A DNA stretch of 64,000 bases from Geobacter sp. UBA5735 (GTDB lineage Bacteria > Desulfobacterota > Desulfuromonadia > Geobacterales > Geobacteraceae): positions 164,132 through 228,131 of the forward strand of contig DIFZ01000046.1 in the NCBI GenBank assembly GCA_002419385.1, given 5' to 3'. Below the pieces are notes generated by a model. It ran no database searches. It had not been told where the DNA came from and was given only the letters and a program-made list of their open reading frames with translations. How positions within the stretch are numbered: the stretch's first letter is position 1; every line of letters begins with the position of its first letter. Shown piece after piece: positions 50,841-59,292 of this stretch. The position numbers and the translations under genes are program-made.

Positions 50841-52523
50841 ATGACCCTGAACACTGTACCTGCCGATGCTGAATCTCCAATCCCTCCCCGCCGGCCCTGG
50901 CCTTCCAGATTGTTCGTGGAGACGACGACCCGCTGCAATCTCCGCTGCCGGATGTGTGTCAAGGAGACATGGGACCGATCCCTGATGGAAGGCGATATGG
51001 CTGACGAAACCTTCACCGCGCTGGAACCGGTGTTTCCGCACCTGGAGTCCCTTGTCCTCAATGGTGTCGGCGAACCGCTCCTCGATTCCCGTCTCGAGCG
51101 TTTTATCATGAGAGCCAAGGAACTCATGCCTCCGGGAAGCTGGGTCGGGTTTCAGAGCAACGGCATGCTGATGGACGAGGAACGGGCCGTTTCCCTGCTG
51201 CAAGCAGGTGTCGACCGGATCTGCCTTTCTGCCGATGCTCTCAATCCCGAGACGTTCCGGGAGATCCGCAGAGGTGGTGAAGAACAGGGGGTGGAGCGCG
51301 CCTTTGCCGCGCTGAATGATGCAAAGCTCGTCTGCAGCAGGCCCGATGTGCAGCTGGGACTCGAATTCGTGCTCATGCGGGACAATACGCGTGAACTTCC
51401 CGATCTGCTGCGCAGGGCGGTTTCTCTCGGCGCAGCATTTGCTCTTGTGACCCATGTCCTGCCCTACGCCGAAAGCAGTGTTCCCCAGACGGCATTCGAT
51501 TCCAACATGGATGGCGCAGTACAACTTTTCGATGAATGCCGGGAAAAAGCAGGATCGGAAGGATTGGATCTGGGTGAGTACTTCAAGGTGCTCTGGAAAT
51601 ACCTGCGCAGGCCTGCAGACCGCGATATTGCAGTATTCCTGGCAGAACTGGCTGCCGTAGCTTCGGAGCCCGGGGGCATGGACAGGGTTTGGCATATCAT
51701 GGGCTCCAGCCTGCCCAGCAAGCAGATAACCATCAAGAGTTTCGCGGATACGCGGGATCAGCTGCAACAGTTGTTCGGTGATGACGAAGGGTGGCGGGAT
51801 GCACTGGAAAGGATTTCCGCGGTGTTGCGGGAGCCTGGGTTGTGCGGGGACCATGCTGTTGAGCAAGCGGAAGACCTGGTACGTTCATGGAAACAGGATC
51901 GGGAGCGTGCCGGGGCAACGCTGGCGGATTATCTTGCAGTTGTCTGGAAATATTCACGAACGCCCAGGGAGCAGCGCCTCTACGACCTGCTGGAGGAGAT
52001 GAAGGCGGAGGCCCGTGCGCGAGGAATAAACCTTCACCTCAAGAATCTCATGGAGCGGGACGAGGAGTGGGTTGCCGAACTGGAAAGGGTATTTGCCGAA
52101 GCCCGTGCAGTCGCGGAATCAAGCGGTCTTGATCTCACGCTCCCGGCGACGGCGCCGGAAAGTAAACGCGTGTGCCGCTTCATCGAAGGGGGAGGGGCCT
52201 TCGTTTCCTGGAACGGAAATGTCCATCCCTGCTATTTCCTCTGGCATCAGTATGGCTGCCACATCTTCGGCCGGAAAAAATTCGTCAATGCGAAATCTTT
52301 CGGTACTGTCCGTGAAAAAGGAATTATCGATATATGGAATGATCCGGCCTTTCGAAATTTCAGGGAAGAAGTGCTCCAGTATGAATTTCCTTACTGCTCA
52401 AACTGCAATGTTGTCCCTTGCCAGTATCTGACCGCTGAGGAGTTCGAGCAGGATTGCTACGGCAACACCGTGCCGTGTGGCGATTGTTTCTGGTGCATGG
52501 GGATGTTCAACTGCTTGCTGTAG
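50841..52523 (+). CDS. Radical SAM/SPASM enzyme (second paralogue) with duplicated central module
   Basis: 560 aa. Radical-SAM cluster Cys32-x3-Cys36-x2-Cys39 (TRCNLRCRMCVK), LNGVGEPLLD, and the same cysteine-rich SPASM end as the 37129 gene (HPCYFLW, YCSNCNVVPCQY, CGDCFWCMGMFNC). It is ~112 aa longer because the helical segment after the barrel occurs twice: YFKVLWKYLRRPADR with FLAELAAVAS, and later YLAVVWKYSRTPREQ with LLEEMKAEAR. ATG 50841 follows GAGGAAGA. It follows the N-ATPase operon by 80 bases; substrate unknown. Confidence 0.85.
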   Translation: MTLNTVPADAESPIPPRRPWPSRLFVETTTRCNLRCRMCVKETWDRSLMEGDMADETFTALEPVFPHLESLVLNGVGEPLLDSRLERFIMRAKELMPPGSWVGFQSNGMLMDEERAVSLLQAGVDRICLSADALNPETFREIRRGGEEQGVERAFAALNDAKLVCSRPDVQLGLEFVLMRDNTRELPDLLRRAVSLGAAFALVTHVLPYAESSVPQTAFDSNMDGAVQLFDECREKAGSEGLDLGEYFKVLWKYLRRPADRDIAVFLAELAAVASEPGGMDRVWHIMGSSLPSKQITIKSFADTRDQLQQLFGDDEGWRDALERISAVLREPGLCGDHAVEQAEDLVRSWKQDRERAGATLADYLAVVWKYSRTPREQRLYDLLEEMKAEARARGINLHLKNLMERDEEWVAELERVFAEARAVAESSGLDLTLPATAPESKRVCRFIEGGGAFVSWNGNVHPCYFLWHQYGCHIFGRKKFVNAKSFGTVREKGIIDIWNDPAFRNFREEVLQYEFPYCSNCNVVPCQYLTAEEFEQDCYGNTVPCGDCFWCMGMFNCLL

Positions 52524-52525
52524 CT

Positions 52526-52553
52526 CGTTTCCAGCCGGAAACGGTCTTTTTTT
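52526..52553 (+). terminator. Intrinsic terminator after second radical SAM gene
   Basis: CGTTTCC-AGCC-GGAAACG, then GTC and seven T. Confidence 0.85.
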
Positions 52554-52693
52554 ATTTCGTCCGTTGGCCTCACTCTGGCGGGCAGCCCTTGCTGTCCAAT
52601 CCGGTGAGGCTGGATTGTCGCCCTGAAGGTGTCAACCGGCGGGCGTGCTTGTGCGACATACGTCAAGATCTGGAGCGGAGTCAAGGGGGGGGT

Positions 52694-53026
52694 ATGCGGT
52701 TTTTGCTGAAATTGCTGATTGCCAACCTGATCATCGTTTCCTGCGTCTTCATGGGCAAGAGGCATCCATCTTTGAGCGGGCTTGTCGCCACGATGCCGCT
52801 TACCAGCCTTGTCGTGCTGTTGTGGCTCTGGAGCGATAGCGGTGGTGACAGCATGCTGCTGACCAGGTATACTGTCGGGGTGCTGTGGGGAATTTTCCCG
52901 ACCATTCTTTTTTTTGCGGTACTCTACCCCTGCTTTGTCAGGGGTACGACATTCCCGGTTGCACTGACCTTGGGATTCTCCGCCTGGCTGGCCGGAGCGC
53001 TCGTGCACCAGTGGCTGTTGCGGTGA
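52694..53026 (+). CDS. DUF3147-like small membrane protein
   Basis: 110 aa, four predicted transmembrane helices with short loops. LSGLVATMPLTSLVVLLWLW is the segment I recognise from DUF3147 proteins, whose function is unknown. ATG 52694 follows a GGGGGGG stretch; the frame is open further upstream without hydrophobic or conserved sequence. The next gene begins 56 bases later. Confidence 0.72.
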   Translation: MRFLLKLLIANLIIVSCVFMGKRHPSLSGLVATMPLTSLVVLLWLWSDSGGDSMLLTRYTVGVLWGIFPTILFFAVLYPCFVRGTTFPVALTLGFSAWLAGALVHQWLLR

Positions 53027-53082
53027 TCAGCCGGGCGTCCGATGCCCTGGAATCATTTCTGACAGGCTGAAAGGACTTCTCC

Positions 53083-53661
53083 ATGGTGTGTCCATGGTGG
53101 CTGGGGTTTGCGATCGACAACCCGCTGCGCACGCTCATCCACGATCCGGAAAGCATTTTGAGCCCCTATGTCGGTTCAGGCAGCACCGTAATGGACATTG
53201 GCGCCGGCATGGGCTGTTTCACTATCCCCCTAGCACGCCTGGTCGGGCCTGCAGGTCGTGTCCTGGCAATCGACATTCAGGCCGGCATGCTTGCTACTGT
53301 GGCACGGAAAGCCCGGGCACGGGGAGTTTCGGAACGAATCAAGCCCTGTCTTGTCTCCCCGTATTCTCTGGGCAGTCATCCCGCTGCAGATTTCATCCTG
53401 GCGTTCTGGGTCGTTCACGAGGTTCCGGATCAGCGTTCGTTTCTGGAGGAAGTGTGCGGCCTGCTGAAGCCTGAAGGAGTCTTTCTTCTGGTTGAACCGC
53501 TTGTTCACGTAGCGGAAAAGAGCTTTCAGCGGACAGTTCAGACTGCCGTCGACGCCGGCCTTGTCGTGAAAGGCACCCCGAAAATCCGCCTCAGCAGGAG
53601 CGTGCTCCTGGTACGGAAAGAAGGAGCTTCATGGTCCGCAACGCTAAATCCCAGCTGCTGA
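53083..53661 (+). CDS. Class I SAM-dependent methyltransferase
   Basis: 192 aa. VMDIGAGMGCFTIPLA is motif I (SAM binding), VLAIDIQAGML motif II, and ILAFWVVHEVPD plus LLKPEGVFLLVEP motifs III-IV. The substrate cannot be inferred: there is no arsenite-methyltransferase cysteine pattern and no DNA-binding part. ATG 53083 lies after CTTCTCC without a strong site. Confidence 0.78.
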   Translation: MVCPWWLGFAIDNPLRTLIHDPESILSPYVGSGSTVMDIGAGMGCFTIPLARLVGPAGRVLAIDIQAGMLATVARKARARGVSERIKPCLVSPYSLGSHPAADFILAFWVVHEVPDQRSFLEEVCGLLKPEGVFLLVEPLVHVAEKSFQRTVQTAVDAGLVVKGTPKIRLSRSVLLVRKEGASWSATLNPSC

Positions 53662-53680
53662 AACTACAGGAAACCATGCC

Positions 53681-54484
53681 ATGAGATTGACGAAACACAT
53701 CTACATATTTTCCAATTCGACCGGAGAAACAGCCGAGCGAGTGATCAGGGCAACCCTTGCACAGTTTGATACAACCGACGTCAAGGTACACCGGAAGAGC
53801 TACCTGAAGACTCTTGATGATATCAGGAATGCGGTCGAGGATGTTGCGAAGCGTCCGGGGCTGATCGTGTTCACCCTCATGCACCGGGCGCATGTCGCCG
53901 AACTCAACGCAGAGGTTGACCGCCGCGGACTGGTGTCGTTCGATGTCATAACCCCGATCATTGAGAAGATGGAAGATTTTCTTGGACTTCCGGCACGGCG
54001 AATGCCAGGAGTCATTTACAAGGTTGACGAAGACTACATTCGACGACTGGATGCAGTGAATTTTACGGTCAAGCACGATGACGGGCAAAACCCGCAGGAC
54101 CTGGAAAAGGCCGACATCGTGCTGGTCGGCGTATCCCGCACCTCCAAGACCCCATTGTCCATGTATCTAGCCGGCAAAGGATACAAGGTTGCCAATATCC
54201 CGCTCGTGGAAGGTCTGGTACCGCCCGAGCAGCTTTTTCAGATCGATCAGGGACGGATCATCGGTCTTGTCCAGGACGTGCAGCAGCTGATAAAAATCCG
54301 TATCTCCAGGATGCGGAACATGAAGCAGAACCTTCGCGGACGTTACACCGAATACGATAATGTCGAATCAGAGCTTCTCTTCTCCCGGCGGCTCTTTCGT
54401 GAGAATACGAAATGGATGGTGGTGGACATGTCCAACAAGGCTATCGAAGAGGCTGCAGCGGAAATAATGAGAAAGTTCCAGTAA
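53681..54484 (+). CDS. PPDK/PEP-synthase regulatory protein (bifunctional kinase-phosphorylase)
   Basis: 267 aa DUF299/PPSR family. IYIFSNSTGETAERV begins the protein, and GVSRTSKTPLSMYLA is the P-loop. These proteins inactivate pyruvate,phosphate dikinase or PEP synthase by ADP-dependent Thr phosphorylation and reactivate it by Pi-dependent dephosphorylation. The target gene is not in the window, so I cannot say which enzyme it regulates. Its start follows the methyltransferase stop by 19 bases. Confidence 0.92.
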   Translation: MRLTKHIYIFSNSTGETAERVIRATLAQFDTTDVKVHRKSYLKTLDDIRNAVEDVAKRPGLIVFTLMHRAHVAELNAEVDRRGLVSFDVITPIIEKMEDFLGLPARRMPGVIYKVDEDYIRRLDAVNFTVKHDDGQNPQDLEKADIVLVGVSRTSKTPLSMYLAGKGYKVANIPLVEGLVPPEQLFQIDQGRIIGLVQDVQQLIKIRISRMRNMKQNLRGRYTEYDNVESELLFSRRLFRENTKWMVVDMSNKAIEEAAAEIMRKFQ

Positions 54485-54545
54485 CACTTTCACCTCTGGA
54501 CACAGTCCGATTCCCCTTGTATAATGTTAGCAACTGTTAAAAATC

Positions 54546-54585
54546 CGTTTCGAGTTCCTCTGACATACCAGCGTCAGGAGGGAAA
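54546..54585 (+). promoter_or_regulatory. Structured leader before the 54618 gene
   Basis: GTTTC (54546-54550) pairs with GAAAC (54581-54585), and CCTCTGAC (54556-54563) with GTCAGGAGG (54572-54580, one bulged G). A -10-like TATAAT is at 54520-54525. The hairpin lies about 30 bases before the start codon. Confidence 0.45.
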
Positions 54586-54617
54586 CCCGGTTTGAAAATA
54601 TAGGGGAGGGCAGGAGT

Positions 54618-54824
54618 ATGCTGGTTCGAGTCATCTATACGGATCAAACTGCTGGTGTCGTTGAAAGCCATCTTCTCGACGGACTGATAAAAAAGGGAAG
54701 AATCGTCGCCTATCACCACGCTGACAGATGGATTCCCGTAGAAACGAAGGCACACTCAGGGGTGGGGGGTATCTCGGGTGTGGCTGCCTATGACGAAGAT
54801 CCGCTTTGCAAGAAGCTGCATTGA
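54618..54824 (+). CDS. Small conserved protein, GSU3473-like
   Basis: 68 aa, MLVRVIYTDQTAGVVESHLLD then IKKGRIVAYHHADRWIPV. I associate this pattern with a small Geobacter-specific family named after GSU3473; function unknown. No signal or cysteine cluster. ATG 54618 follows GGAGGGCAGGAG, a very strong site. Its own promoter and leader hairpin suggest separate regulation. Confidence 0.7.
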   Translation: MLVRVIYTDQTAGVVESHLLDGLIKKGRIVAYHHADRWIPVETKAHSGVGGISGVAAYDEDPLCKKLH

Positions 54825-54968
54825 TATCTGCATGATATTTTGCCCCGTTTACTACGAAATGTTTTTTGAATGAAAATTTACCCGATGGCTTTTCAGATCA
54901 AAACAGCATCGAGCCGAATCACTTGATCAGGAACCCTTCCTTGCTCTCCTTTGCTTCCAGGGGTTGGC

Positions 54969-57839
54969 ATGAACTTCAGGGAAACCAATACTGCCGAGCC
55001 TGAGACACGCAAGTCTACCCATTCCCTCGCTATATCAGAAATTTACAGTTTGCTATCTTCATCTCCCCAGGGGTTATCCCAAAACGAGGCGGATGGGCGT
55101 TTGAAACGCGTTGGACCTAACACCATCCACGAAGTGATACGTAAACCCCTCTATTTCAAGTTTTTCGCCAATTTTACTCACCTGATGGCTTTGCTGTTGT
55201 GGTCTGGAGGCATTCTGGCATTCATTGGTCATATGCCGCAGCTTGGCTGGGCAATCTGGACGGTTGTCGTAATCAATGCTGTTTTTTCTTTCTGGCAGGA
55301 ATACAAGGCAGAAAGGGCCATGGAGGCACTACGAAAGCTTTTGCCCGTTTATGCAAGGGTGCTCCGCGATGGCGAAGAAAAGCGCATAGCTGCTCACGAA
55401 CTGGTTCCGGGCGATGTCATGCTCATGGCAGAGGGTGACCGGATCTCAGCAGATGGTCGTCTGGTACAGGTATCTGAACTACGGGTGGATCAGTCAACTC
55501 TCAGCGGCGAATCCCATCCGCTTCGCAAAACAGCTGATGCTGTCCTGAGCGGTGACTTGAGCAGAACCGCGTTGCCCAACCTTGTTTTTGCCGGCACAAG
55601 CGTAGCGTCCGGTGTAGGAAAGGCCGTTGTCTTTGCCACTGGGATGGAGACTGAATTCGGCAAGATTGCCCACCTGACCCTGGGGCTGCAAGAAGAGATC
55701 AGCCCGCTTCAGAAGGAGATCAATAATGTTTCGAGGGTGGTGGCCACCCTGGCCGTAGGTTTAGGCATTCTCTTCTTCCTGCTGTCGGTTTTCGTGATTC
55801 ACCGTCCGCTGAGTGTTGGTTTTGTCTTTGCCGTCGGCATGATTGTCGCCTTTGTTCCGGAGGGACTTCTGCCTACAGTAACCCTGGCTCTGGCACTGGC
55901 GGTGCAGCGCATGGCAAGGAGGAATGCGCTGGTAAAAAAACTTTCCGCTGTGGAGACTCTTGGTTCCTGCTCAGTGATCTGCACTGACAAAACCGGCACA
56001 CTGACCCAGAACGAGATGACGGTTCGCCACCTGTGGGTTGCTGGTCAGAGCCTTACAATAACCGGAGCGGGTTATGCCCCGGAAGGGGAAATACTTGCAG
56101 CGGGCAACCGTATATCACCGCCAATGACAGGGGATTTACGCCTTCTGCTTCTGGCGGCGGGCTTATGCAACGATTCACGCATCCTGCCGCCGGACGTGGC
56201 AAACCGCTTCGGGTCCGTTCTTGGGGATCCGACTGAGGCGGCCATGCGTATAGCGGCCATAAAAGGCGGCTTGAACATTGACGCCGAAGAACGATTCTTT
56301 CTCCGTATCCGGGAACTCGCTTTCGACTCCAGAAGGAAAAGGATGAGCACCATCCACAAAGTGCCGGGGAGTGAAGTGCAGGGGGCAAACCGGGAAACTG
56401 GCATGTTGGCTTTCGTCAAGGGCGCGCCCCGGGAGATGCTGGATCTTTGCACCAGATTCTCCTTGGATGGGCAGGATTGTCCATTGAGTGATGAAGTGCG
56501 CAGGGAGATCATGAACGCCAATGATGATTACGCCGCAAATGGTTTGCGAGTCTTGGCCGTTGCACTGCGCCGTTTGCCGGAGGGCTTCCAGGATTATGTC
56601 CCTGAAGCGGTTGAGCGCGACCTTACGTTTATCGGCTTGATGGCAATGATGGACCCTCCTCGCACCGAGGTTGCCGATGCTGTCAGGAAATGTCACCGTG
56701 CCGGCATACGAATAATCATGATAACAGGTGATTATGGATTGACGGCGGAAAGCATAGCCCGCCGAATCGGTATCATCGGTAAGGGCCGCCCAGTTCTCCT
56801 TTCCGGAGCGGAAATGGATGCGATGGACGATGACGCCTTGAAGGAGGCATTGGATAAAGAGGTCATTTTTGCCCGCGTAGCGCCGGAACACAAACTGCGG
56901 GTTGTAAGCCTGCTCCAGGCGATGGCCCATATCGTGGCAGTCACCGGAGATGGAGTGAACGATGCGCCGGCACTCAAAAAGGCCGATATAGGGGTGGCCA
57001 TGGGTGCCGCAGGCTCGGAAGTGGCAAAAGAGGCTGCCGACATGGTCCTTACCGACGACAATTTCGCTTCCATAGTCAATGCCATTGAAGAAGGACGTGC
57101 TGTCTATTCAAATATAAAGAAGTTCGTCACATACATTTTCAGTTCAAATGTGCCGGAAGCATGGCCTTTCATAATTCAGATCATGTTCAATATTCCGCTC
57201 GCATTGCCCATCATGCAGATTCTGGCGATCGACCTGGGAACGGACCTTGTCCCGGCGTTGGCGCTGGGCACGGAAGCTCCGGAGCCCGGCACCATGGATC
57301 GCAAGCCGAGAGGCCCAAACGAACGGCTGGTTGACGGCCGTTTGCTTTTCAGGTCGTTTTTCTGGTTGGGAAGTATCCAAACGGTCCTCTGTTTCTTCGG
57401 GTTCTTTTTTCTGTACAAGTCATTCGGGTATCACGACATGCTCCATCTGCCGCGCCCGGACCTCCTTCCTTACACCGAACGGATGTCAACCCCCGATGGT
57501 TATGTATACGTCCTGTCTACGGCGATTTTTCTTGCCGGTGTGATTGCCACTCAAATCGGGAACGCATATGCCTGTCGTACCAGCCGGGCGTCGGTGTTCA
57601 AGATCGGTTTTTTCAGTAACCGTTTCCTTTTATTGGGCATTCTGTTTGAACTGCTGCTGGTCAATACCCTCATCTACGTCCGACCAGTCGGGGAAATCTT
57701 TGAACTTGCTCCGTTACCCATAAGCTTCTGGGCATTGCTGCTTGTATTTCCGCCGATAATGTTTTTCGCGGAGGAAGGGCGCAAGGCTTTCATGCGCTGG
57801 TGGGAGCGGCGGAAAGTTTCCGGGGGAGGTGCCGTATGA
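54969..57839 (+). CDS. P-type cation ATPase, Na,K-ATPase-like (P2C)
   Basis: 956 aa. TGES (actuator), CTDKTGTLTQNEMTV (phosphorylated Asp) and TGDGVNDAPALKKADIGVAMG (hinge) are universal. The M4 segment PEGLLPTVTLALAL, with LL rather than the LP of Ca2+ pumps, plus RMARRNALVKKLSAVETLGS, the M5 FSSNVPE and M6 IDLGTDLVPAL with two Asp, match Na,K-ATPase alpha subunits. In M8 the Asp of QWAD is Asn here (TQIGN), while the M9 Glu (LFE) is kept. No beta subunit is nearby. Likely exports Na+ or H+, possibly against K+. Overlaps the first trkA gene by ATGA. ATG 54969 follows AGGGG. Confidence 0.9.
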   Translation: MNFRETNTAEPETRKSTHSLAISEIYSLLSSSPQGLSQNEADGRLKRVGPNTIHEVIRKPLYFKFFANFTHLMALLLWSGGILAFIGHMPQLGWAIWTVVVINAVFSFWQEYKAERAMEALRKLLPVYARVLRDGEEKRIAAHELVPGDVMLMAEGDRISADGRLVQVSELRVDQSTLSGESHPLRKTADAVLSGDLSRTALPNLVFAGTSVASGVGKAVVFATGMETEFGKIAHLTLGLQEEISPLQKEINNVSRVVATLAVGLGILFFLLSVFVIHRPLSVGFVFAVGMIVAFVPEGLLPTVTLALALAVQRMARRNALVKKLSAVETLGSCSVICTDKTGTLTQNEMTVRHLWVAGQSLTITGAGYAPEGEILAAGNRISPPMTGDLRLLLLAAGLCNDSRILPPDVANRFGSVLGDPTEAAMRIAAIKGGLNIDAEERFFLRIRELAFDSRRKRMSTIHKVPGSEVQGANRETGMLAFVKGAPREMLDLCTRFSLDGQDCPLSDEVRREIMNANDDYAANGLRVLAVALRRLPEGFQDYVPEAVERDLTFIGLMAMMDPPRTEVADAVRKCHRAGIRIIMITGDYGLTAESIARRIGIIGKGRPVLLSGAEMDAMDDDALKEALDKEVIFARVAPEHKLRVVSLLQAMAHIVAVTGDGVNDAPALKKADIGVAMGAAGSEVAKEAADMVLTDDNFASIVNAIEEGRAVYSNIKKFVTYIFSSNVPEAWPFIIQIMFNIPLALPIMQILAIDLGTDLVPALALGTEAPEPGTMDRKPRGPNERLVDGRLLFRSFFWLGSIQTVLCFFGFFFLYKSFGYHDMLHLPRPDLLPYTERMSTPDGYVYVLSTAIFLAGVIATQIGNAYACRTSRASVFKIGFFSNRFLLLGILFELLLVNTLIYVRPVGEIFELAPLPISFWALLLVFPPIMFFAEEGRKAFMRWWERRKVSGGGAV

Positions 57840-58486
57840 GAATCATCATCATCGGGTGCGGCCGCATGGGAGCCGCTCTGGCCCAGACACTGAGCGGGCG
57901 CGGCCATGAAGTGACGGTTGTGGACAGTGATCCGTCATCCTTCGAGCGTTTGGGTCGAACTTTCAAGGGGGCGACTGTCAGCGGAGGTGGATTTGACCGC
58001 GGGGCGCTTCTGAAAGCCGGCATCGAACGGGCAGACGCCCTGGCAGCCGTTACCGCCAGCGACGAGGTCAACGCTGTCGCCGCCCGCCTGTCGCGCCAGG
58101 TGTTTCACGTTCCCAAGGTGGTAGCCCGCATTTATGACCCCCGCAAGGCCGAAATCTTCCGGAGCCTGGGGCTGCAGAACATTTCCCCGGAAACCTGGGG
58201 GATCAACAGGATTGTCGATCTCCTCTGCTATTCCCGGATGGAGACGGTTACCAGCCTGGGAAACGGTGAGGTGGACATCGTGGAAGTGGAGGTTCCACAT
58301 CTTCTGGTCGGGCGAACGGTGAACGAATTGACGGTAATCGGGGAAATTCATGTGGTTGCCGTCAGCAGGAAGGGGAAAACATTTCTTCCCACCCGCGGAA
58401 CCGAATTTCACAAGGGCGATCTGATACACCTCGCGCTGCTCTCCGTATCGGCCGACCGCCTCAAGGTACTTCTCGGTTGGCTTTAG
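57836..58486 (+). CDS. TrkA/RCK-family potassium-transport regulator (first)
   Basis: 216 aa: RCK_N Rossmann domain with GCGRMG (NAD(H)/ATP loop) at residues 7-12 and an RCK_C domain (VPHLLVGRTVNEL, LPTRGTEFHKGDLIHL). Such proteins gate K+ channels or TrkH/KtrB transporters. Here it is translationally coupled to a P2C ATPase (ATGA overlap), with no TrkH in the window, so it may act on a distant transporter or sense ions for the pump. ATG 57836 follows GGGGAGG. Confidence 0.88.
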   Translation: MRIIIIGCGRMGAALAQTLSGRGHEVTVVDSDPSSFERLGRTFKGATVSGGGFDRGALLKAGIERADALAAVTASDEVNAVAARLSRQVFHVPKVVARIYDPRKAEIFRSLGLQNISPETWGINRIVDLLCYSRMETVTSLGNGEVDIVEVEVPHLLVGRTVNELTVIGEIHVVAVSRKGKTFLPTRGTEFHKGDLIHLALLSVSADRLKVLLGWL

Positions 58487-58507
58487 CAGCTTGTTAGGGG
58501 GGAAACC

Positions 58508-59173
58508 ATGAATGTTATCATTGTTGGTGGCGGAAAAGTCGGGGTGTACCTCTCCGAACTCCTTATCAAGGGGGGAGAACGAATAAAGCTGATAGAGAAG
58601 GATCCTGAAACGGTTGACGAACTGGAGCGGAAACTGCCTGTGGACACTGTTCTGCGAGGCGATGGCACCGACCCGGGCGTCCTTGAGATCGCGGGAGTCC
58701 GTCAGGCGAACGTAGTGGCTGCCGTTACCGGGACCGATGAAACAAACCTGGTGGTCGGAAGCCTGGCCCGCTTCGAGTTCGGGGCACAAAGGGTTATCGC
58801 CAGGGTGAACGATCCGGCTAACTCCTGGATATTCAATCCGAAGATGGGAGTGGATGTGGCGCTCAACCAGGCGGACCTGCTGGCCCATCTGATAGCGGAA
58901 GAGATGTCTGTCGGGGAAATGATGACCCTTCTGAAGTTGCGCAAGGGTGAGTATTCTCTGGTGGAAGAGAAGGTGCATCATTCCTCGACAGCAGTGGGAA
59001 AATCCATCCGCTACCTCAACCTTCCGGTCGAAAGCGCTATAACTGCCGTAATCCGCAAGGGCAGGCTGCTGATTCCCCGCGGTGACCTGGTGATTCAGGC
59101 AAACGATGAAGTGCTTGCCTTGGTCCATTCTTCCAGGATGCCGAAATTGGCGGAAATCCTGGGTCCGGCCTGA
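58508..59173 (+). CDS. TrkA/RCK-family potassium-transport regulator (second)
   Basis: 221 aa with GGGKVG and the acidic LIEKD strand end in the RCK_N domain, then RCK_C (VGKSIRYLNLPVESAITAV, IPRGDLVIQANDEVLALV). Starts 21 bases after the first copy, preceded by GGGGGGAAA. The two may form the pseudo-dimer that TrkA builds as one polypeptide in E. coli. Confidence 0.88.
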   Translation: MNVIIVGGGKVGVYLSELLIKGGERIKLIEKDPETVDELERKLPVDTVLRGDGTDPGVLEIAGVRQANVVAAVTGTDETNLVVGSLARFEFGAQRVIARVNDPANSWIFNPKMGVDVALNQADLLAHLIAEEMSVGEMMTLLKLRKGEYSLVEEKVHHSSTAVGKSIRYLNLPVESAITAVIRKGRLLIPRGDLVIQANDEVLALVHSSRMPKLAEILGPA

Positions 59174-59292
59174 GGGGAAGAAGGATGAAGAGGTGAAATG
59201 GGGGAATTTGTTGTGCTATACTGGATTCACAACAGGGGAGCGGTTCCCGGTCAGATTTTTTGGCGGGGCCGTTCCTTTCGAAAGGAACCCCT

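Noticed and set aside
53083..53661. Arsenite methyltransferase ArsM
   Set aside because: It lacks the conserved ArsM cysteines and lies about 9 kb from the ars island; only a general class I methyltransferase can be supported.
54969..57839. Ca2+-transporting (SERCA-like, P2A) ATPase
   Set aside because: M4 reads PEGLL rather than PEGLP, and the segments around M5, M6 and M8-M9 match Na,K-ATPases better.
57935..59128. 397-codon open frame on the minus strand
   Set aside because: Antisense to the two TrkA genes; no recognisable motif or ribosome site.
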